DNA of 64,000 nt from Leishmania mexicana MHOM/GT/2001/U1103. Lineage: Eukaryota > Euglenozoa > Kinetoplastea > Trypanosomatida > Trypanosomatidae. The notes beneath the pieces are model-generated. The model worked only from the letters and a program-made list of their open reading frames with translations, was not told where the DNA came from and did not search any database. The number at the start of each line of letters is the position of its first letter. The stretch's first letter is position 1. Where the stretch lies: NCBI RefSeq assembly GCF_000234665.1, contig NC_018308.1, forward strand, positions 374,818 to 438,817. Direction: 5' to 3'. Shown here in pieces: positions 1 through 10,294 of the stretch. The position numbers and the translations under genes were made by a program.

Positions 1-226
1 GAATTCCGTGGATCTAGTTCTATGCACCACAACCAGAGGTGACACGCGGGTGCGCGGCACGGAAGGACACGAAAGGCGTACCGCCCCCCGCTCTGCGCCC
101 CCTCCCCTTCCCTCTCTTCTCCCTCCTCGCCGGAGGAGGGGGAGGAGGCATGAGAGCAGTGCTGCGCAACCGCCTGTGTCGGTCTGTCTCACTCAAACAC
201 CTGCATGCACTTTATTCGTTGGCGGC

Positions 227-3200
227 TCAGCGAGGGAGCGACAAGGCACGCAGAGACGGCGGCCGCGCTGGGAGGCAGCTTCCATCGACGCTCCCCCGTC
301 CGGTGCTGTAGGAATACCCCGACAGCCCATCATTCATGGAGGCAGAGCGCCGTGCCTCGTTCCAGAGCTTGCCGTGGGCCGCAGCGGCCGAGTGAGAAGC
401 CGGTGGACTCCAAGACGACAGCGACCGCGGCGGCCGCAAACGGGACCAAGGAGAAACGTTGTAGAGGTGTTCACCAGCTGCTGCGGCGGCTGCAGCGGGC
501 ACCGGCGAACTGCAAGATGCGGAGGGGCTGCTCGCTGCGGCATGCTGCGACGGGTGCGACGGCGTCAGTGGGTTTCTGCTCTGGCTGTGGCCGCTACACT
601 GACCCGATTGCGGGACCTCCCCCGACGTTCGAGTCGGGACGGCAGAGCCGGCGGAAGGGTGCTCCCTGGGTGGCGTGCGTGGTGGCTGGTGCTGGTGCTG
701 GTACTGCGGCTGGGACTGAGCCGCGATAAACGCCTCCAACGGGGGTGGGGAGCCAAGAGTACTGGTGGACGGTCGTTTCACGTCGCCGCTGCTGCCCCGA
801 TTTTGACAGGACTCGACAGGGACGTCGCCGCCGACGGCGTTGCGCGCCGTTGCACCGCCGTACCACGCCTCTGCAGACGTTATGTCACGAGGCCGACGCG
901 TCATCGTCCGAGGCTGCGCTATGACAGGCGACTTCACGGGCGCTAGTACAGCACCTTGCCGCAGGCGCACCACCTCCAGCGCTAGCTGTTGCACAGCGGC
1001 AACGATGTGCTGGCGTAGAGGTGCGAGAGCCGCCATAGCAGACGAGTTGGTCGTCTCTAGGGAAGCGCCGCCAAGGTGTGGACACGATGCTGGCGACGCT
1101 GGTGAAACGGTTGTTGTTGACGCCACGCTTGGAGAGGTGGCGCCGGCCGTCGAAAGGCGCGCTGATACCAGCGACAGTGCTGTAGTTCGGCTAGTTGTCG
1201 TGTACTTGTGCGAGGCCGCGCCCGCGAGCTCCTTGTGCACGCCTTTCCTTGTCGGCGTTGCCTCTGCTGACACCATGACCACCGCCTCCACCTCTGGTGC
1301 CTCGTCATCGCCACCAAAGAGCTGCTTCTCCGTCGGCAACACGGCACCGTGGGAGTGCGACGCGCAGGAGCTGTCGCCGACGACTGCAGCATCGACCGAG
1401 AGCCGGAAGGGTGGCGCGTGGGCAATCTCGCCAATCGTCCTCAAGGTCGTCCTCTCCACATCCAGGTGTAGTGTAAGCTGTTCTTCTAGTGTTGCGCAGC
1501 GGCGCTTGGCAGCCGTCATCGCCCCCGTCGAGGCCCGCAGCTTCGTCTCAAGGCTTGAGATGTGCGCTTCGAGGGATGCTCGCTCCGTCCTCCACGCCTC
1601 CGCGGCCGTCCCGCGCGTGTGGCTCTCTTCCTGCTGCTGCTTCAGCAGCTGGGCCGCCTCACGGGCGTGGTACGTCTGCAGCTGCGCAAGGGCTGCCTTG
1701 TGCTTCTCCTTTAGCTCATCCAGCTCATCCGTAAGAGCTGTCTGCGCCACTGCGTGATCGCGAAGTGCAGTGGCCTGACGTGCGCCCTTGCCCTGCTCTC
1801 TGGCAAGGGCGGACTCCGCAGCATCTTTCAGCTGCGCCGCCTCCTCCGCAAGGGCCGCGCTGCGCTCGGCAGCCGCCTTTGCCTCCGCCACCGCGTCCTC
1901 GGATGCTCTCTGCCTAGCCGTCGCCGCCGCACTCGTCGCCTTCAGCTCCGTCAGCTGTGCCTCCAGCTCCTCGCGCACCAGCGCAGCCGTCTCCAGCTGC
2001 GTCTCGCACGCTAGTCGCTGCTTCTCCGCGGTAAGCACCTCGCGGCGGGCAGCCTGCACATCCTCTTCATACTTCTTCATGGAGAGCGTGCGCCACTGGC
2101 ACTCCGCCTGCGCCTCCTGGAGCGCTGTGTGAGCCCGGTCAAGCTCTGTTTTGAGGTACCGGCAGGCCTGCTCGAGCTTCGCTGCAGTCGAGCCGGATCG
2201 CTCAGCACTGCCCCTCCTGGTGCCTGCGGGAGCGACGTCACCCCCAGGCGACGACTTCCGCCTCTGTGGGGGGAGCGACGAGACGCACCGGTGGAGCTCG
2301 CGCAACAGGAGAAGCGCTTGCGAGCTTTGGTGGCGCAGCTCGTGCGAGATGCTACACGCAGAGGTGCTGCCCTTGACATCGTTTGCCGGTGCCTCCCGGG
2401 TTGTCACACGCGCCGAATGCGGCGGCGACAACGTCCGCGCACACCGCTGGCCAGGCCCCGCCGCGGGTGGAGGGGGTGATGTGCGGTCGGTGCGAGGCTT
2501 CGGGGATGCGGCGCTGCAGTGCTCCCCCTTCGCGGTCAACGCTGCAAGCGAGAAATGACACCGTCTTTGTGCATCATCGCCGTCCTCCGAGGAGGACGGC
2601 TCCCGCGTGCGCTGTGCCGAGCCTGAGCGGGAGTGAGACTGCGAGATTGCGGAGCAGCTACGCAGATCATCCGAGATCTCATCGTGGTCGTCTTCGTACA
2701 CAAGCGTGCTGTTCATGTGATCCCTGCGCCGATTGGCAGGAAATTGGCGACGGCTGCGCGAGGAGAGTCCAGGCGGCGGCGGCCTGACACGTCCCGCATC
2801 GTCGGTCCCGGAGGAAAGGCGTTGCTTCACGGTGAACAGCACATCCTGTAATGACTGCATCACACGCCCCTGGTCCTCTGATGCCGCTTGCAGCGTGTGC
2901 CGCGCGGCCTTCACTTCATCCTTGAGCGCTTCCCTCTGCTGCTGAAGTTCTGTGAAGCGGTGCATGCGCCGTCGAATGTCGTCCGTCTGCCGTTGTAGCG
3001 CGTCACGTGCGCTTGCCAGGGCTGCCTCGGCCTTCTCCCGCTCCGCAGTCACCGCACGCACCTCCGCCTCCTGGCGGTCAGCGGCCTCACGCAGCCGGGC
3101 AGCCTGCTCTGCGATGGTGGCGTCCCGCTCGCGCAGGGCAACCTCCATCGAGGCCATGCTCTGCGCCAGCTGACGCATCCGGAGATGGATGTCGGCGTAC

Positions 3201-4636
3201 TCGTCCTCCGTTTCGGCAGACGCCTTCGCGGCGCGCTCTCGCAGGGCGGCGAGCTCGTCGTCCTGCTCCGCCACGCGTGCTTCCATCTCCCGTAGCTCTT
3301 TGCGCGCCTGGTGAAGCTGCGCCTCGAGCGTGTCCTGACGCTTCTCATAGCGTGCGCGCTGCGCCTCCCAATCAGCCCCCTCTGCCTTCAGCAGCATGCG
3401 CTGCTCCACCTCCTGCCGCTGTTGCTGCTGCTGCGCATCCCTTGCGTGGTATAACTCCACCTCCAGCCGCTTCATGGAGTCCTTCTGCGCCTGCTGCGTC
3501 TCGCGCGCCTTCTGCAGCGCGTGTCTCAGCTCCTTGCACTCCTCTGCTGCCTCGGTAAGCTTCTCCTGCAGCGTCGCCCTGTCAGCGCACACGGTGTTGT
3601 AGGCCTCGACAAGGTCGGCGTAGCGGCTCGCCTGTTCCTCGACCTCCTTACTGACCTGCTGAAGCACCGCCTCCTCCTCGGCATCTCGCTCCTTCTCGTA
3701 GCGGCGCAGAGCTGCGGCGACAACGGTTTCCATCTCAGCATGCGTCACGAGAACCGCCGCGTCGGGCTCGCCATCATCATCCCCTCCTGCCCTCTCTTCC
3801 CACCTCCGCTCCTCCTCAGCAGCGATCTTGCCCTGGCGGCTGCCCTTTGTAGCAGACTGTGGCGGCGACGACACAGGGGAGGGAGCGTGGGGGCCTATAC
3901 AAGGCGTTTCATCTGCTGGAGGCAGCGGCTGCCGGGCAGCCTCCACGTCGGCGTAGAGGCTGCGAGACGGTGAGGCAGGGGCGAGCGTCATGGCAACGGA
4001 TGGAGGCGCCGTGGAGGCCGCCCCATCGCAGCCAGCATTGGCTTCGTGGTCGTCGAGGTGACACTTGTCGTACAATGCGTCCTCTCTGTACCGCTGACGA
4101 TGGGGAGGGCGCTCAGCAGGTGGTTGCAGCATTGCCCCAGACGCGGAGGTGGGCAGACGGTCGCGACGTCGATGAGGGCGACGAGACTTGGCGGAAGGTC
4201 GAAGCTGTAAAGACGCCTCCCTGGCATCCTTGCCGTGCGGTGACAAGAAGTCCAGTGCGCTGGGCTCTGCGCGCGAGTGCACCATGGTGGCCGATGCCGC
4301 GCCGGCGGATGCAGCAGCACCAGCGGCAGATGGTGCACTTGCCAGGACGCTCCGCACGGTAGAGTGTGGCTGTGACGGCACCGACCTAGCAGGGGGAGCC
4401 GTGGTGTAGGTGACGGAAAAGGATGAGACAGGGGCGGCGGCCGGACGCTTTACGGAGCTTCCGCCAGCTTGGCCGCGGAGTCCTACTAGTTCTGGGGAAG
4501 TGGTGTCCATCAGCATCTCGAGGGCCGAGCGCACAACGCGGCGGCCGGAGTTTCGGCCACCGCTGCCGCTGTGCCCTGCCCCAGCAGCCGCGGTGGTGGT
4601 CGATGACGTGCGACTCGGAGTGGTGAAGGCTGACAT
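227..4636 (-). CDS. Large coiled-coil protein, function unknown (1469 aa)
   Basis: An uninterrupted 1469-codon minus-strand frame starts at ATG 4634-4636 and ends with TGA at 227-229. The N-terminal 280 or so residues are Ser/Ala/Pro/Arg-rich and look disordered. Residues from about 300 to 610, and again from about 810 to 1070, are charged heptad-type helix rich in Glu, Ala, Gln, Arg and Leu, so a long coiled coil in at least two blocks is evident. The C-terminal 250 residues are again low-complexity, with Gln/His-, Pro- and Ala-rich runs. No catalytic motif is visible. Proteins of this build in trypanosomatids are often cytoskeletal or basal-body associated, but that is inference only. ORFs on the opposite strand here are Ala/Ser-rich shadows of this frame. 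Confidence 0.85.
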   Translation of the reverse strand: MSAFTTPSRTSSTTTAAAGAGHSGSGGRNSGRRVVRSALEMLMDTTSPELVGLRGQAGGSSVKRPAAAPVSSFSVTYTTAPPARSVPSQPHSTVRSVLASAPSAAGAAASAGAASATMVHSRAEPSALDFLSPHGKDAREASLQLRPSAKSRRPHRRRDRLPTSASGAMLQPPAERPPHRQRYREDALYDKCHLDDHEANAGCDGAASTAPPSVAMTLAPASPSRSLYADVEAARQPLPPADETPCIGPHAPSPVSSPPQSATKGSRQGKIAAEEERRWEERAGGDDDGEPDAAVLVTHAEMETVVAAALRRYEKERDAEEEAVLQQVSKEVEEQASRYADLVEAYNTVCADRATLQEKLTEAAEECKELRHALQKARETQQAQKDSMKRLEVELYHARDAQQQQQRQEVEQRMLLKAEGADWEAQRARYEKRQDTLEAQLHQARKELREMEARVAEQDDELAALRERAAKASAETEDEYADIHLRMRQLAQSMASMEVALRERDATIAEQAARLREAADRQEAEVRAVTAEREKAEAALASARDALQRQTDDIRRRMHRFTELQQQREALKDEVKAARHTLQAASEDQGRVMQSLQDVLFTVKQRLSSGTDDAGRVRPPPPGLSSRSRRQFPANRRRDHMNSTLVYEDDHDEISDDLRSCSAISQSHSRSGSAQRTREPSSSEDGDDAQRRCHFSLAALTAKGEHCSAASPKPRTDRTSPPPPAAGPGQRCARTLSPPHSARVTTREAPANDVKGSTSACSISHELRHQSSQALLLLRELHRCVSSLPPQRRKSSPGGDVAPAGTRRGSAERSGSTAAKLEQACRYLKTELDRAHTALQEAQAECQWRTLSMKKYEEDVQAARREVLTAEKQRLACETQLETAALVREELEAQLTELKATSAAATARQRASEDAVAEAKAAAERSAALAEEAAQLKDAAESALAREQGKGARQATALRDHAVAQTALTDELDELKEKHKAALAQLQTYHAREAAQLLKQQQEESHTRGTAAEAWRTERASLEAHISSLETKLRASTGAMTAAKRRCATLEEQLTLHLDVERTTLRTIGEIAHAPPFRLSVDAAVVGDSSCASHSHGAVLPTEKQLFGGDDEAPEVEAVVMVSAEATPTRKGVHKELAGAASHKYTTTSRTTALSLVSARLSTAGATSPSVASTTTVSPASPASCPHLGGASLETTNSSAMAALAPLRQHIVAAVQQLALEVVRLRQGAVLAPVKSPVIAQPRTMTRRPRDITSAEAWYGGATARNAVGGDVPVESCQNRGSSGDVKRPSTSTLGSPPPLEAFIAAQSQPQYQHQHQPPRTPPREHPSAGSAVPTRTSGEVPQSGQCSGHSQSRNPLTPSHPSQHAAASSPSASCSSPVPAAAAAAAGEHLYNVSPWSRLRPPRSLSSWSPPASHSAAAAHGKLWNEARRSASMNDGLSGYSYSTGRGSVDGSCLPARPPSLRALSLPR

Positions 4637-4991
4637 GAAGCAAGCAGGAAAGAGAGCTCTCTCACTGGGTGTGTGTGTGTGTGTGTGTGTGGCTGGCAGG
4701 TGGCTGCACTAAGAGCTGTAGGAGCTGCAGTGGTGGTACAACTGCGTGTATGAGTGGTCTATCGATGTGTTGTGGACTGACTGCAAGCTGTGTGTGCTTG
4801 CGTGTATCCTTGTATGTGCGCGTGTGTCTACGGACGTCTTCGTGTACTTGCTGGAGAGCACGAGGGAGGCGGCTTTTTTTTCCGGTGCGCCTCTGACGGG
4901 CACACACTGGCTATCTCCTCTCCAGGTGCCCGTTCGCGCTCCGTCCTTCCCTTCCCAGTCGGTCCAGCTGCTGCTGAGGCCGGTGCTGGCG

Positions 4992-5031
<40 letters not shown>

Positions 5032-6154
5032 TGGGGGGAAGGGCAGACCATACGCGATGAAGGAAAGGACAACAATGGTGGGCGGGCGTAAAGGCGGAAC
5101 GCCGGAGAGGCCACGAGTGCATGCGCATGAAACACTCATCGACATACAAAGAACATGAGCGAAGGGGAGGAAGCACCGCGGCTGCCTGCGTACCTTGAGG
5201 GCAGTCACACCACCACCGGCGGCATCACCTGCTTCGCTCCCGTTGCCATCGCCACAGTTCCCAGTGTGTCACAACGTTGGCGTGCATGTTCGAGGCCGCA
5301 TGTCCGTCGCCGAAACAGAAAGGATGACGGGGCCGCTTGTGTGGCGCTTCGTCATTGTTGTGTCTCACGCCTCAAGTCAGCGGTGATCGCATCGGTAGCC
5401 GCCCAATGTGGCGGCTGGGGAGGGTCAGGCACTGTGCAACTTGCCCGCCGCGAGCAGAGCAGAGAGACGTGCGTTCTAGTTCGAGTGTGTGCGCTAGGGG
5501 GTGGGGGTGAGCAGCAGGTGTGCGGGGCGGTGTTGGCCACACTCGCCCTTGAGACCGTCCCCCTCTGCCATCCCCGCACACACGAAGAGGGAGAAGACAC
5601 GGAGGCCACCTCCGTTCACGCGACGCAGCGCTTCCACGCGCGTATTCGCTCTCGACAAGGTGGAGGCCGAGGGAGGGGGGAGGGAGAGGTGGGCGGCGGC
5701 CTCCGTCATGGGAGCTATACGCGGCTCGTGCTCCCACGCCCCATCGGGGGCGCACGTGTGCGGGTGAACAAACAGACACTGAGGAGAGTTCATGTGTGGG
5801 GCGGTGACGCCGCCCTGATGGAGATGAGGCATCGATGGCGACAGTGTAGCCGATCTAGATAGGCCTGCATGTGTCGCTGTGTGTGTGTGTGTGTTCCTGT
5901 GAGCAGCCCGGTAAGGGAGGGACAGGAGGCGGGGACATCCTCATGCGCAACGGCAAGCTACCGATACACCCCACCCCCGATCCAGGGCCGATTTGAAACA
6001 GTAACGGTAGTGGCAGCCGCTGCAGCTACGGAGACACTGCACGCACGTCTAGGAGAAAGAGGAGCTACAGGCGCTGCGCATGCCGCTATTCTTTGGCCAC
6101 CGCCCCCCTGCCCCTCCGCTCTCTGTCTGAGACGGACTGCCGGCTCTCTCGCTC
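4637..6154. other. Intergenic region, 1.5 kb, no gene seen
   Basis: Contains two GT microsatellites and no frame that looks coding. Because transcription runs right to left, it should hold the 3' UTR of the small gene at 6155-6484 and the 5' flank of the long coiled-coil gene. Confidence 0.6.
4993..5030 (+). repeat. (GT)n microsatellite
   Basis: About 19 uninterrupted GT units on the plus strand, CA on the sense strand of the transcription unit. A shorter GT run lies at 4669-4691. Both produce artificial His-Thr or Cys-Val ORFs. Confidence 0.95.
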
Positions 6155-6484
6155 TCATGCCGCGCGAGAGCCAAGCGGATGATAATGACGAATCATTTCG
6201 TTGATCGCCCTCACGTACTCCTCCTCCACGTATGCACGCTTCGAGCCCTCTTCCTGCACAACGGCCTGCCTGGCCTCCTCCAGTGCACGCCGGCTCTGCA
6301 GCCATTCCTTCTTAAACTGTGCCACGCACAGGAGCTGATCGTCCAGATCCCCTGACATGATGTCGATCAGTTTGAGCCGTGCCTTGGCCTCCCGCCGCTC
6401 GCACTCCAGGCGGATAACGCGCTCCGTTTTGAAGAAGTGGTGCAGCGTCACCTCCGCCGCCTGCTGTGGCTTTACTCGGGACAT
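6155..6484 (-). CDS. Small charged helical protein, function unknown (109 aa)
   Basis: The minus-strand frame is open further upstream, but the N-terminal extension is Cys/His/Pro-rich and does not look coding. The ATG at 6482-6484 opens a compact, charged protein of 109 residues ending with TGA at 6155-6157. It is rich in Glu, Arg, Ala and Leu, with predicted helices over most of its length. Upstream on the sense strand (plus coordinates about 6485-6530) the sequence is CT-rich, consistent with a trans-splice acceptor close to this start. I recognise no family. A coiled-coil accessory subunit of a cytoskeletal or flagellar complex is possible but unproven. Confidence 0.75.
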   Translation of the reverse strand: MSRVKPQQAAEVTLHHFFKTERVIRLECERREAKARLKLIDIMSGDLDDQLLCVAQFKKEWLQSRRALEEARQAVVQEEGSKRAYVEEEYVRAINEMIRHYHPLGSRAA

Positions 6485-7060
6485 GACTGGATGGAGAGGG
6501 GGTGGCGAGAGAGGGAGGGGTGCAGGACACAAGGAGCGCTGCACGACGAGGTTCTCAGATGTGATGGATATGTGTGCTTGCGCCGGAGTCGATACCACCG
6601 CCGCCCCTGACACAGGTGAACCTGTGGCCCTCAACACCAACACCGGTGGCGATCGGTGGGGACACCGTTGCACGCAGAGCGTGCGTGATGGAGTCGCACA
6701 TCGGGGCGTCCACGTATGCCACACAAAAAAGGATGAGGGAAGCGCAGAGACGACGACGGAGTGGAGTGCATCGCGGCATGTGTCCGTTTGGGGACAGAGA
6801 CGGGCGTATATGGCATGTGATTGTCCAGCTGATGATGTGCAGGCCTCTGTGTCGTTCACGTACAGCACAGCCAACGAGGGCGGAGAGAGAGGAAGCACTG
6901 AGGCAGACAGGAATAGAGAACACGACGTGCCACACTGGCCATCGAGACGACGGATCGAGGGGCCGACGCTTCAAACAAAAAAATCTTTACAGCAGAGTTT
7001 CTCCACCTGCGGATGGGTCCGCTGCACCACCACCATTCGTGCTGTGGCGCCTTGCCCACC
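6485..7060. other. Intergenic region, 0.58 kb, no gene seen
   Basis: Lies downstream of the P-type ATPase stop and upstream of the small helical-protein gene. Its frames are artefactual. It should contain the ATPase 3' UTR and the splice acceptor of the next gene. Confidence 0.55.
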
Positions 7061-9934
7061 TTACTCTGCTGAGGTCATTGGCGCGGGTCGGGCACGGCAG
7101 AGCAGCTTCACATCGAGGCTGGCAATGCAACCCACCACTGCATCCAGAGAGGACGACACAGAACTGCGGCGGCCGGCGGCGTCATGAGATGGCGTGCTTG
7201 TCGTCCTGCGTGGCAGCGTCGCCGAGGTGTCCTCGTCCGCATCGGCATGGCCGTGCCGCTGGAGACCGTACATGCCGTCCACACAGGCGCGGTACGTACG
7301 AAACCCAAGGCAGTAGCAGATGCCATGCACCGTGAGCTTTGCCATGTCCTGCAGAACAGCGACGACACCACAGTAGACACACAGGCAAGCGGCAAAGCTG
7401 AGATGTGCGTCGATTGCCCAGGTCATGTACAGCCCGTACACTACGGTAAGGGCGAGTACGATGCGCAGGCGCGAGTGTCGCCAGAAGCGCCACCCCGCCC
7501 GCACCGGCGAGGCGCAGCTCATCGTCAGAAATAGGTTCAGGTAGAGGATGTAGAACGTGATAATGCCGCCCAGGCGCTCCTCAGTGATGACCTCCAGCAT
7601 GCCGGGTGAGACTAGTGGCCACCAGCCACATCCGTCGCAGGCGAGGCCGCCAACGATCCCGAGGGCGACGCCGCCAACGAGACCGATAAACGCCATCGTG
7701 GACGCCTGCAGCAGCGCCACGCTGTAGCTGAGACAGCAGGGTGCCGCGGCCCAGTAGGTGCCGTCGCCAGCCTCTGTAGAAACCCACATCAGCGTCAGTC
7801 CGTTGATGTAGACGAGCGTCAATACGTGAAGGCCACTCGGTGGAAGCCCTAGTCCAAGCTCGTTCGAGGATTCACCAGCGCAGCGCCGCGGAACCGCTAC
7901 CGCCAAGGTGGCAGCGAGCACCGACAGCTGCAGTGCCGCTGCTGTTACCCAAAAAAAAACGGAGTAGATGGTGCCGAAGAGTTCGCGGCTGACGACAAGC
8001 AGCTCCGCCACGGTGCCGAGGTGGTCGGAGGTGAGGGCGATGTCGGCACCCCACAGCGCGCCCCGTGCCGTGGCTTGGCCCTGCTCAGCCGAGAGCAGTG
8101 CAATGCCGACGTCCGAAAGGCGCGCCGCTGCGGCGTCGTTTACCCCGTCGCCCAACACAGCCACGACGCGGCCTGACTGCTGAAGCGCACGCACGAGCGC
8201 TGCCTTCTGTTGAGGCTGCATCTCTGCGTAGGCGCGGCAGGCGGCGTACTCGGTCGCAGAGTTCGCAGCGGCGCTCATGTCGACCGTCACGCTCAGCGCA
8301 GACGCTGGCGAGCGGTGCTCTGCTTCCCACATGCTCAGAGGCGGCACGTCTCGCCCGCTCATCACCTCGGATTTTAGCTGCACCGCCTCTGCCGCGGCGG
8401 CGACAGCCCGGTGCTCATCGCCAGAGATCAGCGTCACGTCAACACCAAGTCGGCTACAGTCCCAGACCATCGGGGCCGCGTCGCCGCGCAGCGGGTCAGC
8501 GAACGTGAGAAGCCCGGCTAACCGCCAAGGGCCATCGCCCTCGGCAACGGCCACCGCCACACATCGCAGACCGCTCTGGCTCCAGGCAAACGCCAGACGC
8601 TGCGCCTCAACGCACGCGGCGGCAGACTCTGGATGCTGGACGAGCGCCAAGACGGAGCGAAGCCGCCCTTCGGTGACACGAAGAAGCCCCCCATCACGCC
8701 GGCGCAGCAGGGCGGAGCTGCGATGCTCCCCCTCGTGCTCTACGTAGTCCAACTGCGTGTATTCGTCACAGGCGTCGAGGTCCGCGCTGCGCAGCACAGC
8801 TCGCTTTGTCGCGTGCAGACTTGGCTGCCGCCACCGGCACGCCAGCGCCATCAGCTGGACCACGGCTGCACGAGACGGGTACCCTGCTAAGTAGGCGCGA
8901 TGATGCGCCGCGAGGGTGCAGTGACCGGAAGACAAGGTGCCTGTCTTGTCCACCAGCAGCATGTCAACCGATGCAAGTGAGAGGAGGGCGCGGAGGCGCA
9001 AGACGACGGCCTGAGAGCGCTGCATGGCCGCCGACGCACCTCGCGACGTTGCCACGTACACGGCGAGATCAAAGCTAACCGGAGTGCACAGCAGGGCAAA
9101 CAGCGTCGTCTCCCGTGCCATTCTCCACACTGAGTAGCCGTCCCACCCACGGAGAGCCCCGAACAGCACCACCTCCGCCGTCACCGCTACGGCAGCTATA
9201 AGGAAATATGTGCCGGCGTAGGCTCGACTGAGCCGCTGCCGCTGCTCAAAGCCGTGTGGCAGGCGCTCTACAAGCTCAATGGTCTGACCCACGAACGTCT
9301 CTGGCCCTGTGTAGCGCACCACAGCTTCCCCAGCCCCGTCCACCACCTTGGAGCCGGCGACCAGGAGCTGGCCCGCTGCGGCAGGCTCGGTGCGGGTGCG
9401 CCCCGTCACGTCGGACATATCCATCAACACGGACCCGTTGTAGAGAGAGCAGTCAGCAAACACCGCTGACCCTGCAACAAGCTGGACAAGGTCGCCAGGG
9501 ACCAGCTGCGCTGACCCCACCACTGCCCATGTCTCCTCTCGGTAGGCAACCGCGCGGCCCGGTACGAGGCACCGCTGGAGGCGCCGCACCCTTGCGCGGT
9601 CCACCACTGCCATCGCCACCAGCACCGCGACTTGCATCACCACGAGCCCCACCAGAGTCAGCCACAGGCACTGGCTGCCGCCAACGACCTGATAGACGAG
9701 CGCCTCGGCAGCGACGAGGGCCGTGCTGGGAGAGAGCAACGCGCCTGCAACAAAGCGATGGAGCGGCGTCACGGTCATGCGCACTTCGTTCATGCCAAAC
9801 CGCTGGCGGGCTTCGTAGACGGCGGTCGAGTCAAGCGCGCGCGGCGGTGCACGCACACAGTTCTGTGGGAGCCACGACTCCGGGGCGTCAACGCTGCCGT
9901 CTACCGGTGACGCTGCAGCTGAGTTTGCGCACAT
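7061..9934 (-). CDS. Divergent P-type ATPase, proton-pump-like (957 aa)
   Basis: P-type ATPases couple ATP hydrolysis, through a phospho-aspartate, to ion transport across a membrane. The phosphorylation motif DKTGT is at residues 329-333 (catalytic D329), DPLRGD at 480-485, a TGD-loop equivalent SGDE at 504-507, and the Mg-binding GDGVND at 595-600. Hydrophobic spans occur near 65-110, 240-290 and repeatedly after 650, giving the usual topology. The size and the A-domain segment containing GPETFVGQT resemble plasma-membrane proton ATPases (P3A). Several motifs are degenerate: the actuator TGES reads TGRT (177-180), and the KGAP-like nucleotide-binding motif reads TEGR (421-424). I chose ATG 9932-9934. 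An in-frame ATG at 10028-10030 lies upstream of a strong polypyrimidine tract and AG, so it should be removed by trans-splicing. Confidence 0.9.
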   Translation of the reverse strand: MCANSAAASPVDGSVDAPESWLPQNCVRAPPRALDSTAVYEARQRFGMNEVRMTVTPLHRFVAGALLSPSTALVAAEALVYQVVGGSQCLWLTLVGLVVMQVAVLVAMAVVDRARVRRLQRCLVPGRAVAYREETWAVVGSAQLVPGDLVQLVAGSAVFADCSLYNGSVLMDMSDVTGRTRTEPAAAGQLLVAGSKVVDGAGEAVVRYTGPETFVGQTIELVERLPHGFEQRQRLSRAYAGTYFLIAAVAVTAEVVLFGALRGWDGYSVWRMARETTLFALLCTPVSFDLAVYVATSRGASAAMQRSQAVVLRLRALLSLASVDMLLVDKTGTLSSGHCTLAAHHRAYLAGYPSRAAVVQLMALACRWRQPSLHATKRAVLRSADLDACDEYTQLDYVEHEGEHRSSALLRRRDGGLLRVTEGRLRSVLALVQHPESAAACVEAQRLAFAWSQSGLRCVAVAVAEGDGPWRLAGLLTFADPLRGDAAPMVWDCSRLGVDVTLISGDEHRAVAAAAEAVQLKSEVMSGRDVPPLSMWEAEHRSPASALSVTVDMSAAANSATEYAACRAYAEMQPQQKAALVRALQQSGRVVAVLGDGVNDAAAARLSDVGIALLSAEQGQATARGALWGADIALTSDHLGTVAELLVVSRELFGTIYSVFFWVTAAALQLSVLAATLAVAVPRRCAGESSNELGLGLPPSGLHVLTLVYINGLTLMWVSTEAGDGTYWAAAPCCLSYSVALLQASTMAFIGLVGGVALGIVGGLACDGCGWWPLVSPGMLEVITEERLGGIITFYILYLNLFLTMSCASPVRAGWRFWRHSRLRIVLALTVVYGLYMTWAIDAHLSFAACLCVYCGVVAVLQDMAKLTVHGICYCLGFRTYRACVDGMYGLQRHGHADADEDTSATLPRRTTSTPSHDAAGRRSSVSSSLDAVVGCIASLDVKLLCRARPAPMTSAE

Positions 9935-9976
9935 CCTCGAAATGGGAGGCGACTCTGTGTGTGGGTACGTCAGTTG

Positions 9977-10003
9977 CTGAGGGAGGGGGGGGGTGGGGGT
10001 TGG
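9977..10003 (-). promoter_or_regulatory. Predicted trans-splice acceptor of the ATPase gene
   Basis: On the sense strand a run of mostly C with a few T (plus 9980-10003) is followed directly by AG (plus 9977-9978), about 43 bases before the chosen ATG. This is the usual spliced-leader acceptor layout in trypanosomatids. It decides the start codon of the ATPase. Confidence 0.65.
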
Positions 10004-10245
10004 ACACCAGAGCGGGCACCTCCTCTTCACAAAAGACGAGCAGTGGGTGCAGCGACTACCCGACGTGTTTGTTTGTGCGAGTGTCTAGGCGGGCAGGAAA
10101 GTGGAAAGTGAAGTGCGTGTGTGCGCACGTCCTCCACTTCGCCCCGGCGCTTTGTTTTAGCCACCGCCACCTTCACACCAACAGCAGCCTATCCAGAAGA
10201 CACACAAGCATGCTGCAACGCGTGTGCGTGTGCGTGCGTGCGTGC

Positions 10246-10246
<1 letters not shown>

Positions 10247-10293
<47 letters not shown>
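10247..10293 (+). repeat. (GT)n microsatellite
   Basis: About 23 GT units in a row, the longest in the window. It lies in the spacer upstream of the ATPase gene. Confidence 0.95.

Positions 10294-10294
<1 letters not shown>

Noticed and set aside
1..6. EcoRI site at the first base
   Set aside because: Could be a clone edge or chance; carries no biological information.
840..1757. Long plus-strand frame opposite the first coiled-coil gene
   Set aside because: Ser/Ala/Cys-rich antisense shadow of a GC-rich coiled-coil gene; composition is unlike a protein.
4709..5208. Minus-strand frames with long His-Thr runs
   Set aside because: They are translations of the CA/GT microsatellite; the same holds near 10247-10293, 17747-17775 and 26550-26574.
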